Part shown: one piece after another, positions 17,997 to 30,700 of the stretch
Position numbering within the stretch: the stretch's first letter is position 1
How the letters are laid out: each line of letters starts with the position of its first letter
Source: Pseudomonas viridiflava
Lineage (GTDB): Bacteria; Pseudomonadota; Gammaproteobacteria; Pseudomonadales; Pseudomonadaceae
NCBI RefSeq assembly: GCF_900580865.1
Contig: NZ_UTBZ01000040.1
Coordinates: forward strand, 1 to 64,000
Reading direction: 5' to 3'
Length of the DNA: 64,000 nt
Made by a program: the position numbers and the translations under genes
Notes under the pieces: generated by a model
The model's database searches: none
What the model saw: the letters and a program-made list of their open reading frames with translations, nothing else
What the model was told of the DNA's origin: nothing

Positions 17997-18290
17997 ACCC
18001 TCACCCTAGCCCTCTCCCGGAGGGAGAGGGGACTGACCATGCGATATTCATGTAATACGCCGACGTGCAAGATGTCCGCTGAATCCATAATCGACCCCGA
18101 TTTCAGGTCGATGTTTAACGCCAGACACTTCGGTCAGATCCCCCTCCCTTCTGGAGGGGGGCTGATTGGGGATATTCGGGATGAGCGATGTGTCTTGAAT
18201 CCATAATCGCCCCGGTTTTTCAGGTCGATGTATAACGCCAGACACCTCGGTCGGCCCCCTCTCCCTCGGGGAGAGGGCTGGGGTGAGGGT
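17997..18290. repeat. Composite repeat element with inverted ends and internal direct repeats
   Basis: The left end (17997-18030) and right end (about 18257-18290) are near-perfect inverted copies, both built on CCCTCACCC and CCCTCTCCC and each containing its own hairpin. Inside, a block of about 65 bp starting near 18081 is repeated at 18197 (AATCCATAATCG... CAGGTCGATGT...AACGCCAGACAC). A third palindrome (CCCCCTCCC / GGAGGGGGG) sits near 18139. It separates lapD from the convergent small gene and could end transcription from both sides. Confidence 0.8.
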
Positions 18291-18310
18291 AGGCCTTTGA
18301 TCTGAAGAAA

Positions 18311-18649
18311 TCAGATCAACCCGCCCTCATCCTCATCGATCAACTGACTCAACCCGCCCAAAGCTTCACGCGCCTGTGTCCGGTCCATCAGTTTGGCCTG
18401 GGCCGCCGGCGGCAGGTCGGTGACGCGGATCACGCCTTTCTGGGTCAGCACCTGAATCAGGTCGTCGAGTACCCGAATCATTTCGAAGTCGCTCTGCTTG
18501 AGCTGTTTCAGGCTGGTTTCCACCACTTCATTGGCGAACCAGGCCTGGATTTCATGGCTGTCGGCCGGCAGCGTTTCCGTGGCCTCGGCGTAGGCCGCGG
18601 CTTCCACGCGAATCAACAGACCTTGCGCATCGCGTTGCACGTAAAACAT
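18311..18649 (-). CDS. Small conserved protein of unknown function
   Basis: 112 residues, acidic at the C-terminus (LIDEDEGGLI), no signal peptide or membrane helix. It reads as a mostly helical soluble protein: a short beta start (MFYVQRDAQGLLIRVEA), then helices around 30-70. Close relatives in Pseudomonas are, as I recall, often labelled tryptophan synthase beta chain-like; nothing here resembles the PLP enzyme and I do not accept that label. It is codirectional with lapA, lies 148 bp after it, and is separated from it by a hairpin. Confidence 0.8.
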   Translation of the reverse strand: MFYVQRDAQGLLIRVEAAAYAEATETLPADSHEIQAWFANEVVETSLKQLKQSDFEMIRVLDDLIQVLTQKGVIRVTDLPPAAQAKLMDRTQAREALGGLSQLIDEDEGGLI

Positions 18650-18760
18650 TGAGCATCCCTCAGAAATGAACCAGCGTCATGCTGTCAGCAGCATAGCCAA
18701 CTGTGCGCGAGTATGCGGGGCGGCGACGCAATCGTCACCGGTCCGGACCACACAAACGTG

Positions 18761-18785
18761 ACGGCCGCCCCATCAGGGCGGCCGT
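18761..18785 (-). terminator. Hairpin after lapA
   Basis: ACGGCCGCCC and GGGCGGCCGT pair perfectly around CATCA. It lies 13 bp past the lapA stop. The T-run (TTTTGT) follows on the plus strand, so as a lapA terminator its tail is weak; I assign it to lapA by position because no plus-strand gene ends here. Confidence 0.6.
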
Positions 18786-18797
18786 TTTGTTCACGTA

Positions 18798-21700
18798 TCA
18801 GCTGTTGTTGTGGTCGACCTTGATGGTCGGATCGCTGCCGGCAATCAGGTTGTGGATGTTGGCGCTCGACCAGTTGTTGCCTTCCAGTTTGATCGTCACG
18901 TCCGGGGTTGCCGCAGCGGCATCGCCGGAGTTGAACTTGCCCGCCGAGCTGACTTGCAGCGACGACGTGCCGTCGACCGTGGTGATCTTCAGGAAGTTAT
19001 CGATGGTGCTACCGGTCTCGCCCTGCAACAAATCACGCAGGTCGATGCGGTCACCTTCGCTGGCCTTGAAGTCCTTGATCACGTCGTTGCCGGTGTCGCC
19101 CGCTTTCCAGACGAAGGTGTCGGCACCGGAACCACCAATGAGGATGTCATTGCCCTGACCGCCGATCAGCGTGTCGTTGCCAGTGCCGCCGAGCAGAATG
19201 TCATTACCTTTGCCGCCGTCGAGCCAGTCGTTACCGCCCGAGCCGAAGAGGATGTCATTGCCCGCGCCACCCAACAGCGTGTCGTTACCGTCATGCGCAC
19301 CGGAGACATCGAACGCCTGATAGTGCTCGGTGATGTATTGGTGCACGTTGCTGGTGGTGACCTTGCTGACGTCGACTCCGGTTTCCTTGGCCACGAACGC
19401 CTGCATCGCCTGATAACCCTCACCGGCGATGCCGTTGAAGCTCACCAGATCGCCGAACAGGATGTCGTTGCCGTCGCCACCGCTGACGGTGTCGTTGCCC
19501 GGCATCGTCGCTTCGGTGTGGCCGATGATCGAGTTGGCCAGGTCCTTCGGATCGATGTTGGTCTGCGGCGTTTTATCCGAATCGTAAGGCTTCAGGTCGT
19601 TGAGGCTGACATCGTTGTTCAGTCCGATAGCCTCTACGTTCGACAGACCGCTGAGCAAGGCAAAGCCACTGGTCGAGTTACTGGTCGTTGACGAGTTGGT
19701 GCTGTTACCGGTACCCGCCAGATTCGACAACTCATAGGTGCCGTCGCCCTGCGCATGGATGGTGCCCAGATTCGAGCTGCTCCAGCCCCACCACGAATTG
19801 TAGGTTTGCAGGGTTACGGTGCCGGCGCTGTTGATCGTCAACGCATGGGTATTGTCGATATAAGTGCTGAAGGTATCGCCCGGCTTGTAGTTGCTGGTTT
19901 TCACCACATCGTCGAGCTTCACGTTGCCGTACAGCGTCGGGTTGGTCTGCTCGCCGCTCTGATAGTAGGTCGGCTGGCCGTCGGTGATGAAGTACGTGAG
20001 GTTTTTCGCCCCGGTGTTGGCCACAGCGTCAGCGCTCTGGAACCAGTTGGCCGTGGTCTTGAACACGTCTTCGTAGTTGGTGCCGCCGCCGGAGGCCATC
20101 GAGTCCAGTACCGCTTTGAGTTGCGTCAGCGCATTCGGGTCGTTGAGGTTCACCGACACCGACTTGTTGACCTGGGTATCGAAGTCGACGAGGAAGATGT
20201 TCACCGTGCCCGAATTGCTGCCGCCCAGGCTCTGCTTGAGGCTGTTGAACACCGACGTCAGCGAGTCTTTGGCGGCGTTGAGCGACGACGCGCTCATGCT
20301 GCCGGAGCTGTCGACCATGAACGCGATGTTGTAGTTGGTGCCCGGCACCACGGTCAGGCCACCGATGTCGGCGACGATGATGTCGTTGCCATCGGTGCCG
20401 GTGACGGTGTCGTCGCCCGAGGTTGCCACGACCGCGTTGTAGACCGCTGGCACCACAGTGACCGGAATGGTCGCGGTGCTGCTCGCCGAACCGCCGACCA
20501 TTTCGGTGGAGGTCGAGGTCACGGTCAGGTTGAACTGGCCGTTGTAGTACGGCGGTGGCGTTACGGTCAGGCTGCCGAGGTTCCAGCCAGTGACGTTGGC
20601 GTCGCCGCTGCTGGCGGTGACGGTGAAGGTGTGACCCGCACCATCGCTGAGCACCGAGCCGACCGGTGCGCCGCTGATCTTCACGCTCAGGGTTTCCGAG
20701 CCGTCGGTGTCAGTCAGTGCAGTGGTAATCGCCGACAGCTTCACGGTGGTGCCTTCGGCGCCGGTGTTGAGTTTGTAGCCGTCGTAATAGCCTTCGCCGT
20801 TAGTGCCGTGCAGATCGGAGACGGTCACGCCCGAGTTCACCAGATCCTGTACGCCGGTGTAGATCGGCACACCGGCGCTGCTCAGGTCGATCGGCGTGCT
20901 GCCATTGACCGACAGGTTGACGTCGTAGCTGCCCGGGCCGCTCTGGTTGTGGTGGTAGATGTCCAGGGTGTAGTAGCCGCTGGTGGTCGGGGTGAACGAG
21001 CCATTGATGGCGCCGCCCGCGCCCCAGGTACCCGAAGCCACACTCTTGCCGCCGATCGTGATCAACAAACTGTCATCGGCAATACCGCTGAAGGTGTAGG
21101 TCTTGCCGGCTTCCAGATAAATCAGGCCTGACGTCTTCGATGCCGTGCCCGCTGCAACGCTACCGTCGGACTGCACATTGGTGACCGAGCCACTGGAGTT
21201 CGGTTTCCCGGCGCCGTCGATGACGTTTTTCAACGTGGTCGAATCCGCGCCATTGCCGTTGGTGCCCAAGCCCGACAGACCGGTCCAGACTTCCTTGATC
21301 AGCCCGGTGGACTTCACGCTGTTGTCGGCGACGCTCACGGTTGGCGCATCCGCCACCGGCGTGATGTCGATCTTCACGGTGCCGGTGTTGCCCAGAAGTT
21401 GACCGTCGGTTGGCTGGAACTTGATCTGCGCGTAGTCCGCCTGGTTGTTGCCCAGACCGCTGCCGCCGTAACCGTTGACGCCCGATTCGTTGGCATCCGG
21501 CAGGAAGCGCAGCTTGCCGGCGTCGATGTCAGCCTTGCTGAAGGTCTGGTTGTTGGCGACGTCTTTCCAGGCCGAACCGTCCAGATACTGCAGTTTGCCT
21601 TCGCCCGGCAGCTGGGTGATTTTGATGCCCAGACTGCTGGCTGGGCTGTCGACGTCGGTCACGCCGAAGGTCGACCAGCCGAGTACCAGCGGAGTGTCTT

Positions 21701-24700
21701 CGGTGCCAGTGACGTTGCTTGGTGCTGCCACCGGAGCGTCGTTGACCGCCACCACGTTGACCGTGGTGGTCGCGGTGTTGGAGTAATTGCCGCCGTCGGT
21801 CACTGTCACCGTGATGATGCGTGGCACGGTGCTCGGGTTTTCGCTGCCGTTGGTGAAGCTGATGTTCTTGATGGCCTGCATGTAGTCGGCCAGCGTCGCA
21901 TTGCCGGACAGCGTCAGCGTGACGGTGCCGTTGGTGCTGTTGGCATTGATGGTGATGCCGTTGACGCTGTTGCCCAGGTTCAGCGCATCGCCGTCCTGAC
22001 GGTTGGTCAGGACCACGGTGGCGCCGGTGAGCATGGTGCTGTCCGGGTCGGTGATGCTGATGTCGGTGTCGGCAATCGACACGCCCGCGCCCGGGGTGTT
22101 TTCGGTGAAGGTCACCTTGTAGTCGGCACCGGTAGCGCCGCTGGAGTTGTTGGCATCCAGGTCGAGCACCGGCGGCGCATCGTTGTCGATGATCGAGGTG
22201 CTGACGCTGCCATTGGTGCTGCTGACCGCGAGGTTCTCGAAGTTGCCACCGGTGGCCGAATCAATCTTGACCACGAAGTTCTCGGTGCCTTCGGTGATCT
22301 TGTCATCGATGGTGGCGACATTGAACTGCGCGCTGCTCGCACCTGCCGGGATCTTCACGGTGTAAACGCCAGTGAAGTCCGAACCGTCGGCGGCGGTGCC
22401 GCTGTAGACGATTTTCAGGGTCACTTCGGTTTGCGCCGGGTGGTTCAGGCTGACGGTGTAGCTGGCGGTCTGGCCTTCGGTCACCGAGCTGCTGCCAGTG
22501 ATGCTGACCGTGGTGGTGTCGAGGGTGTCAGTGACGTTGGTCACCGCTGGCGTGTTGCTGGTCACCAGATTTTCGAAGCTGCCGCCGTTGGTGCCGGTGA
22601 TGCTTGCCTGCACGGTGCCGGCGTCTTTGTAGACGTCATCAGCCGGAGCCGGAACGGTCACGGTGCCGGTGGTTTTGCCGGCTTCGATGGTGATTACCGA
22701 ACCGTTGCTGAGGGTCACGGTGACTGGCGAGCCAGCGGCGTTGGTCAGGGTCGCGGTGTAAGTGATCTGACCACCTTCCGCCACGGTGCCGGTCGCGGAC
22801 AGCGACAGGTTGGTGGTGTCGACGGTGTCGGTCACGGTGGTGCTGACCGGGGTTTTGTCGGCGACGAGATTTTCGTAGTTGCCGCCAGTGACGTTGGTGA
22901 TCGAGTTGGTCAGCGGGGCGTGACCAGTCAACGCATCGTTCGGTGCGGCGGTGGTCACGGTGCCAGTGGTTTTGCCGATGTCGATGGTGATGGTCTGACC
23001 GTTGGCCAGGGTCACGACAACCGGCGAGCCGGTCACGGCTGCACCGACAGTGGCGGTGTAGACAACGTTGCCGCCTTCTGCCGCTGTGCCGGTGGCGGTC
23101 AGTTTCACGGTGGTGGTGTCGATGGTGTCGGTGACGCTGGTCACGGCTGGCGCGGTGCTGGTCACCAGATTTTCGAAGCTGCCACCGGCGGCGGTTTTGA
23201 TGGTTGCCTGGACGTTGCCGGCGTCTTTGTAGACGTCATCGGCTGGCGCTGGAACGGTCACGGTGCCGCTGGTTTTGCCGGCGTCGATGGTGATCACCGA
23301 ACCGTTGCTCAGGGTTACGGTGACTGGCGAGCCAGCGGCGTTGGTCAGGGTCGCGGTGTAAGTGATCTGGCCACCTTCGGCCACGGTGCCGGTCGCGGAC
23401 AGCGACAGGTTGGTGGTGTCGACGGTGTCGGTGACGGTGGTCGAGACCGGAGTTTTGTCGGCCACCAGATTCTCGTAGTTGCCACCGGTCACGTTGGTGA
23501 TCGAGTTGGTCAACGGCGCATGGCCGGTCAATGCGTCGTTCGGCGCAGTGGTGGTCGCGGTGCCCGTGGTCTGGCCTACACCGATGGTGATGGTTTGACC
23601 GTTGGCCAGCGTTACAACCACAGGCGAACCGGTCACCGGAGCACCGACGGTCGCGGTGTAGACGACGTTGCCGCCCTCTGCCGCTGTGCCGGTAGCCGTG
23701 AGTTTCACCGTCGTGGTGTCGATGGTGTCGGTGACGCTGGTCACGGCCGGCGTCGTACTCGGTACCAGGTTTTCGAAGTTGCCACCGGTGGCGTTGCTGA
23801 TCGTCGCCTGTACGGTGCCGGCGTCTTTGTAGACGTCATCGGCTGGCGCTGGAACGGTTACGGTGCCAGTGGTTTTACCGGCGTCGATGGTGATCACGGC
23901 GCCGTTCGACAAGGTGACGGTCACTGGCGAGCCAGCGGCGTTGGTCAAGGTTGCGGTGTAGACGATCGAACCGCCCTCGGCTACGGAGCCGGTCGCACTG
24001 AGTGACAGGTTGGTGGTGTCGACAGTGTCGGTCACGTTGGTGCTGACCGGGGTTTTGTCGGCCACGAGGTTCTCGTAGTTGCCGCCCGTCACGTTGGTGA
24101 TCGAGTTGGTCAGCGGCGCATGACCGGTCAACGCATCGTTCGGTGCGGTGGTGGTCGCGGTGCCGGTGGTCTGGCCGACGCCAATAGTGATGGTCTGACC
24201 GTTGGCCAGGGTCACGACAACCGGCGAACCGGTGACCGGCGCGCCGACAGTCGCGGTGTAGACAACGTTGCCGCCCTCGGCTGCAGTTGTGGTTGCAGTG
24301 AGTTTTACGGTGGTGGTGTCGATCGTGTCGGTGACGCTGGTTACGGCCGGAGTCGTGCTCGGCACGAGGTTTTCGAAGTTGCCACCGGTGGCGGTGCTGA
24401 TGGTCGCCTGCACGGTGCCGGCGTCTTTGTAGACGTCATCGGCTGGCGCTGGAACGGTTACGGTGCCGGTGGTTTTACCGGCGTCGATGGTGATCACGGC
24501 GCCGTTTGACAAGGTTACGGTCACTGGCGAGCCAGCGGCGTTGGTCAACGTCGCGGTGTAAACGATCGAGCCGCCTTCAGCGACCGAATTGCTAGCACTG
24601 AGCGACAGGTTGGTGGTGTCGACGGTGTCGGTCACGTTGGTGCTGACCGGCGTTTTGTCAGCCACGAGGTTTTCGAAGTTACCGCCGGTCACGTCGGTGA

Positions 24701-27700
24701 TCGCGTTTGTCAGCGGTGCATGACCGGTCAATACGTCGTTAGGTGCAGTGGTGGTCGCGGTACCGGTGGTCTGGCCGACACCGATGGTGATGGTCTGACC
24801 GTTCGACAGGGTGACCACGACTGGCGAGCCCGTCACTGGCGCGCCGACAGTTGCGGTGTAGACGACGTTACCGCCTTCAGCGGCAGTGGCGGTCGCGGTC
24901 AGTTTCACCGTCGTGGTGTCGATGGTATCGGTGACGCTGGTAATAGCCGGAGTTGTGCTCGGCACCAGGTTTTCGAAGTTGCCGCCAGTGGCTGTGCTGA
25001 TCGTGGCCTGCACAGTGCCAGCGTCTTTGTAAACGTCGTCTGCAGGTGCTGGAACGGTCACGGTGCCGGTGGTTTTGCCGGCGTCGATGGTGATTACGGC
25101 GCCGTTGGACAGCATCACGGTGACCGGCGAGCCAGCGGCGTTGGTCAGGGTTGCGGTGTAGACGATCGAGCCACCTTCAGCAACCGAACCAGATGCGCTC
25201 AGCGACAGATTAGTGGTGTCGACAGTGTCGGTCACGTTGGTGCTGACCGGGGTCTTGTCGGCCACGAGATTTTCGTAGTTGCCGCCGGTCACGCTGGTGA
25301 TCGCGTTGGTCAGTGGCGCATGACCAGTCAATGCATCGTTTGGCGCTGCGGTGGTTGCGGTGCCCGTGGTCTGGCCTACACCGATGGTGATGGTTTGACC
25401 ATTGGCCAAAGTCACGACAACTGGCGAGCCGGTAACCGGCGCGCCTACGGTAGCGGTGTAGACAACGTTGCCACCCTCAGCCGCCGACTCGGTGGCCGTC
25501 AGTTTCACGGTGGTGGTGTCGATGGTGTCGGTAACGCTGGTGACGGCGGGAACAGTGCTCGGCACCAGGTTTTCGAAGTTGCCACCGGTGGCGGTGCTGA
25601 TGGTCGCTTGCACGGTGCCGGCGTCTTTGTAGACGTCGTCAGCCGGGGCCGGAACGCTTACGGTGCCGCTGGTTTTGCCGGCGTCGATGGTGATCACCGC
25701 GCCGTTGGACAGGGTCACGGTCACTGGTGAGCCAGCGGCGTTGGTCAGGGTCGCGGTGTAAACGATCGAACCACCTTCAGCGACCGAATTGGTAGCGCTG
25801 AGTGACAGATTGGTCGTGTCGACGGTGTCGGTGACATTGGTCGATACCGGGGTCTTGTCGGCCACCAGGTTCTCGAAGTTGCCACCTGTTACGTCAGTGA
25901 TCGCGTTGGTCAGCGGAGCGTGGCCAGTCAATGCGTCGTTTGGTGCCGTGGTGGTCGCGGTACCGGTGGTCTGGCCGACGCCGATGGTGATCGTCTGACC
26001 GTTGGCCAAGGTTACGACAACCGGCGAGCCGGTGACTGGCGCGCCGACAGTCGCGGTATAGGTGACGTTGCCACCCTCAGCGGTCGACTCGGTGGCGGTG
26101 AGTTTTACGGTGGTGGTGTCGATGGTGTCGGTGACATTGGTTGCGGCCGGCACGGTGCTTGGCACCAGGTTCTCGAAGTTGCCACCAGTCGCGGTCGAAA
26201 TGGTTGCTTCGACTTTGCCTGCATCTTTGTAAACGTCATCCGCCGGCGCAGCGACGGTGACGGTGCCAGTGGTTTTACCCGCCTCAATGGTGATCACGGC
26301 GCCGTTCGACAGGGTCACGGTGACTGGCGAGCCAGCCGCGTTGGTCAGCGTTGCGGTGTAGATGATCGAGCCACCTTCAGCAACCGAGCCCGTCGCGCTC
26401 AGCGACAGGTTAGTGGTGTCGACGGTATCGGTGACCGTGGTTGAAACCGGGGTCTTGTCGGCCACCAGGTTTTCGTAGCTGCCGCCAGTGACACCCGTGA
26501 TCGAGTTGGTCAGTGGCGCCTGACCGGTCAGCGCATCGTTCGGTGCGGTGGTGGTCACGGTGCCGGTGGTTTTGCCGACTTCGATGGTGATGTTCTGACC
26601 ATTGGCCAAGGTCACCACAACCGGAGAGCCGGTCACTGGAGCGCCCACAGTGGCGGTGTAAGTGACGGTGCCGCCTTCAGCCACCGACGCATCAGCCGTC
26701 AGTTTGACGGTCGATGTGTCGATGGTATCGGTGACTTCGGTCACAGCCGGAACATTGCTCGGCACGAGGTTTTCGAAGTTGCCACCGGTAGCGCTGGAGA
26801 TGGTCGCTTCAACCTTGCCGGCGTCTTTGTAGACGTCATCGGCCGGGGCTGGAATGGTTACGGTGCCAGTGGTTTTGCCGGCGTCGATGGTGATCACGGC
26901 GCCGTTGCTCAGCGTCACGGTCACTGGCGAGCCAGCAGCGTTGGTCAGCGTCGCGGTGTAGATGATCGAACCACCTTCCGCAACGGTGCCGGTCGCAGTC
27001 AGCGACAGATTGGTGGTGTCGACGGTGTCGGTGACGTTGGTCGAAACCGGTGCCTTGTCGGCAACGAGGTTTTCGTAGTTGCCGCCGGTTACGCCGGTGA
27101 TCGCGTTGGTCAGCGGCGCGTGACCGGTCAGCGCATCGTTCGGTGCGGTGAAGGTCACGGTGCCGGTGGTTTTGCCGACTTCGATGGTGATGTTCTGACC
27201 GTTGGCCAAGGTAACGGTGACCGGCGAACCGGTGACTGGAGCGCCCACAGTGGCGGTGTAAGTAACGGTGCCACCTTCAGCCACGGAGGTGTCGGCCGTC
27301 AGTTTGACGGTCGAGGTGTCGATGGTATCGGTGACTTCGGTTACGGCCGGAACAGTGCTCGGTACCAGGTTTTCGAAGTTGCCGCCCGTCGCCGTCGAGA
27401 TCGTCGCTTCAACCTTGCCGGCGTCTTTGTAGACGTCATCGGCTGGCGCTGGAACAGACACGGTGCCAGTGGTTTTGCCGGCTTCGATGGTAATCACCGC
27501 GCCGTTCGACAGGGTCACGGTCACTGGCGAGCCAGCCGCGTTGGTCAATGTCGCGGTGTAGATGATCGAGCCGCCCTCAGCCACAGAGCCGGTCGCGCTG
27601 AGCGTCAGGTTGGTGGTGTCGACGGTGTCGGTTACGTTAGTGCTGACCGGCGTTTTATCGGCCACGAGATTTTCGTAGTTGCCGCCAGTGACACCGGTGA

Positions 27701-30700
27701 TCGAGTTGGTGATCGGTGCATGACCGGTCAGCGCATCGTTCGGTGCGGTGAAGGTCACGGTGCCAGTGGTTTTACCGACTTCGATGGTGATGTTCTGACC
27801 ATTGGCCAGCGTCACGACGACAGGCGAGCCGGTCACTGGCGCACCGACAGTGGCGGTGTAGGTGACGGTGCCACCTTCAGCGGCGGTCTCGGTCGCCGTC
27901 AGTTTCACGGTCGAGATGTCGATGGTGTCAGTCACTTCGGTGACGGCTGGAACAGTGCTCGGCACCAGATTTTCGAAGTTGCCACCGGTAGCGGTGGAGA
28001 TCGTCGCTTCGACTTTGCCAGCGTCTTTGTAGACGTCATCGGCCGGAGCAGGAACGGTTACGGTGCCAGTGGTTTTACCGGCTTCGATAGTGATTACCGC
28101 ACCATTCGACAGGGTCACGGTGACTGGCGAGCCAGCCGCGTTGGTCAGCGTTGCGGTGTAGATGATCGATCCACCTTCCGCAACGGTGCCGGTCGCAGTC
28201 AGCGACAGGTCAGTGGTGTCGACAGTGTCGGTGACATTGGTCGAAACCGGCGTCTTGTCCGCCACCAGGTTTTCGAAGTTGCCGCCGCTCACCTCGGTGA
28301 TCGCATTGGTGATCGGCGCGTGACCGCTCAATGCATCGTTCGGCGCGATGGTGGTCGCGGTGCCGGTGGTCTGGCCAACACCAATGGTGATGGTCTGACC
28401 GTTGGCCAGGGTCACGACCACAGGCGAACCGGTCACCGGCGCACCCACAGTAGCGGTGTAAGTCACGCTGCCGCCTTCAGCCGCCGACTCGGTCGCGGTG
28501 AGTTTGACGGTGGTGGTGTCGATGGTGTCGGTGACGTTGGTCACGGCCGGCACGGTGCTCGGAACCAGGCTCTCGAAGTTGCCGCCGGTGGCATCCTTGA
28601 TGGTCACTTCGACTTTGCCGGCGTCTTTGTAGACGTCATCGGCTGGAGCAGCGACGGTCACGGTACCCGTGGTTTTACCGGCTTCGATGGTGATCACCGA
28701 ACCGTTGCTCAGGGTCACGGTTACCGGGGTGCCGGCCGGGTTGGTCAGCGTCGCGGTGTAAACGATCGAACCGCCTTCAGCCACCGAATCGGTCGCGGTC
28801 AGGTTCAGGTTGGTGGTGTCGTTGGTGTCCGAAACCGCGGTGTCGGCGGACTTGCCGTCGACCGCCAGTTTTTCGTAGTTGCCGCCGGTGGCGCCGTCGA
28901 TGGTCACGCTCAGCGAGCTGCCGCCGGCCAATGGGCTGTTCGGTGCAACGAAGTTCACCGAGCCGGTGGTTTCACCGACAGCGATGGTAATGGTCTGGCC
29001 GTTGGACAGGGTCACGACCACTGGCGAGCCAGTCACTGGCGCGGTCACGGTCGCGGTGTAGACCACGGTTTCGCCTTCGGCGACGTTCGCCGTGGCAGTC
29101 AGCGACACTGTGGAGGTGTCGATGGTGTCGTTGACGGTGGTGACCGCCGGGGCGGTATTGGTGACCAGGTTTTCGAAGTCGCCACCGGTCGCGCCTTTGA
29201 TGGTCGCTTCAACGGTGCCGGCATCTTTGTAGACGTCATCTTTCGGTGCATCGACGGTGACGGTGCCGGTGGTTTTGCCGGCGTCGATGGTGATCACTGC
29301 ACCGTTCGACAGAGTCACGGTGACCGGCGAGCCAGCGGCATTGGTCAGGGTCGCGGTGTAGGTGATCTGGCCACCTTCGTTCACCGAACCGGTGGCGCTG
29401 AGCGACAGGTTGGTGGTGTCGACGGTATCAGTCACGTTGGTGCTGACCGGGGTTTTGTCGGCCACGAGGTTTTCGTAGTTGCCGCCGGAAACGCCAGTGA
29501 TCGAGTTGGTCAGCGGCGCATGACCGGTCAGCGCATCGTTCGGCGCGGTGGTAGTGACGGTGCCGGTGGTTTTACCCACTTCGATGGTGATGTTCTGACC
29601 GTTGGCCAGGGTCACCACGACAGGCGAGCCGGTGACTGGCGCGCCGACGGTGGCGGTGTAAGTGACGGTGCCGCCTTCAGCCACGGAGGTGTCGGCCGTC
29701 AGTTTCACGGTCGAGGTGTCGATGGTGTCGGTCACTTCCGTAACTGCAGGCGTGGTGCTCGGAACCAGGTTCTCGAAGTTGCCGCCGGTGGCATCCCTGA
29801 TGGTCACTTCGACTTTGCCGGCGTCTTTGTAGACGTCCTCGGCTGGAGCAGCGACGGTCACGGTACCCGTGGTTTTGCCGGCTTCGATGGTGATCACCGA
29901 ACCGTTGCTCAACGTTACGGTCACTGGCGTGCCTGCCGGGTTGGTCAGGGTAGCGGTGTAAACGATCGAGCCGCCTTCCGCCACGGTGCCGGTCGCGGTC
30001 AGCGAAACGGTGGTGGTGTCGACAGTGTCAGTAACGGTGGTTGAAACCGGGGTCTTGTCGGCCACCAGATTCTCGTAGTTACCGCCGCTCACGTCAGTGA
30101 TCGCATTGGTCAGCGGGGTGTGGCCGCTCAACGCATCGTTTGGCGCGGTGGTGGTCACGGTGCCGGTGGTTTTGCCGACTTCGATGGTGATGTTCTGGCC
30201 GTTCGCCAGGGTCACGACGACCGGCGAACCGGTGACTGGCGCGCCGACAGTGGCGGTGTAGGTGACGGTGCCACCTTCAGCGGCAGACTCAGTGGCGGTC
30301 AGTTTGACGGTCGAGGTGTCGATGGTGTCGGTGACTTCGGTCACGGCCGGAACAGTGCTTGGCACCAGGTTCTCGAAGTTGCCACCGGTGGCGTCCTTGA
30401 TGGTCACTTCGACCTTGCCGGCGTCTTTGTAGACGTCATCGGCAGGCGCAGCAACGGTCACGGTGCCGGTGGTTTTACCGGACTCGATGGTGATCACCGA
30501 GCCGTTCGACAGGGTCACAGTCACCGGCGAGCCAGCCGGGTTGGTCAGCGTCGCGGTGTAGATGATCGAGCCGCCTTCGGCGACCGAATTGGTGGCACTG
30601 AGCGTCAGGTCAGTGGTGTCGACGGTGTCAGTGACCGTGGTCGAAACCGGTGCCTTGTCGGCCACCAGGTTTTCGTAGTTGCCGCCGGAAACGTTGGTGA

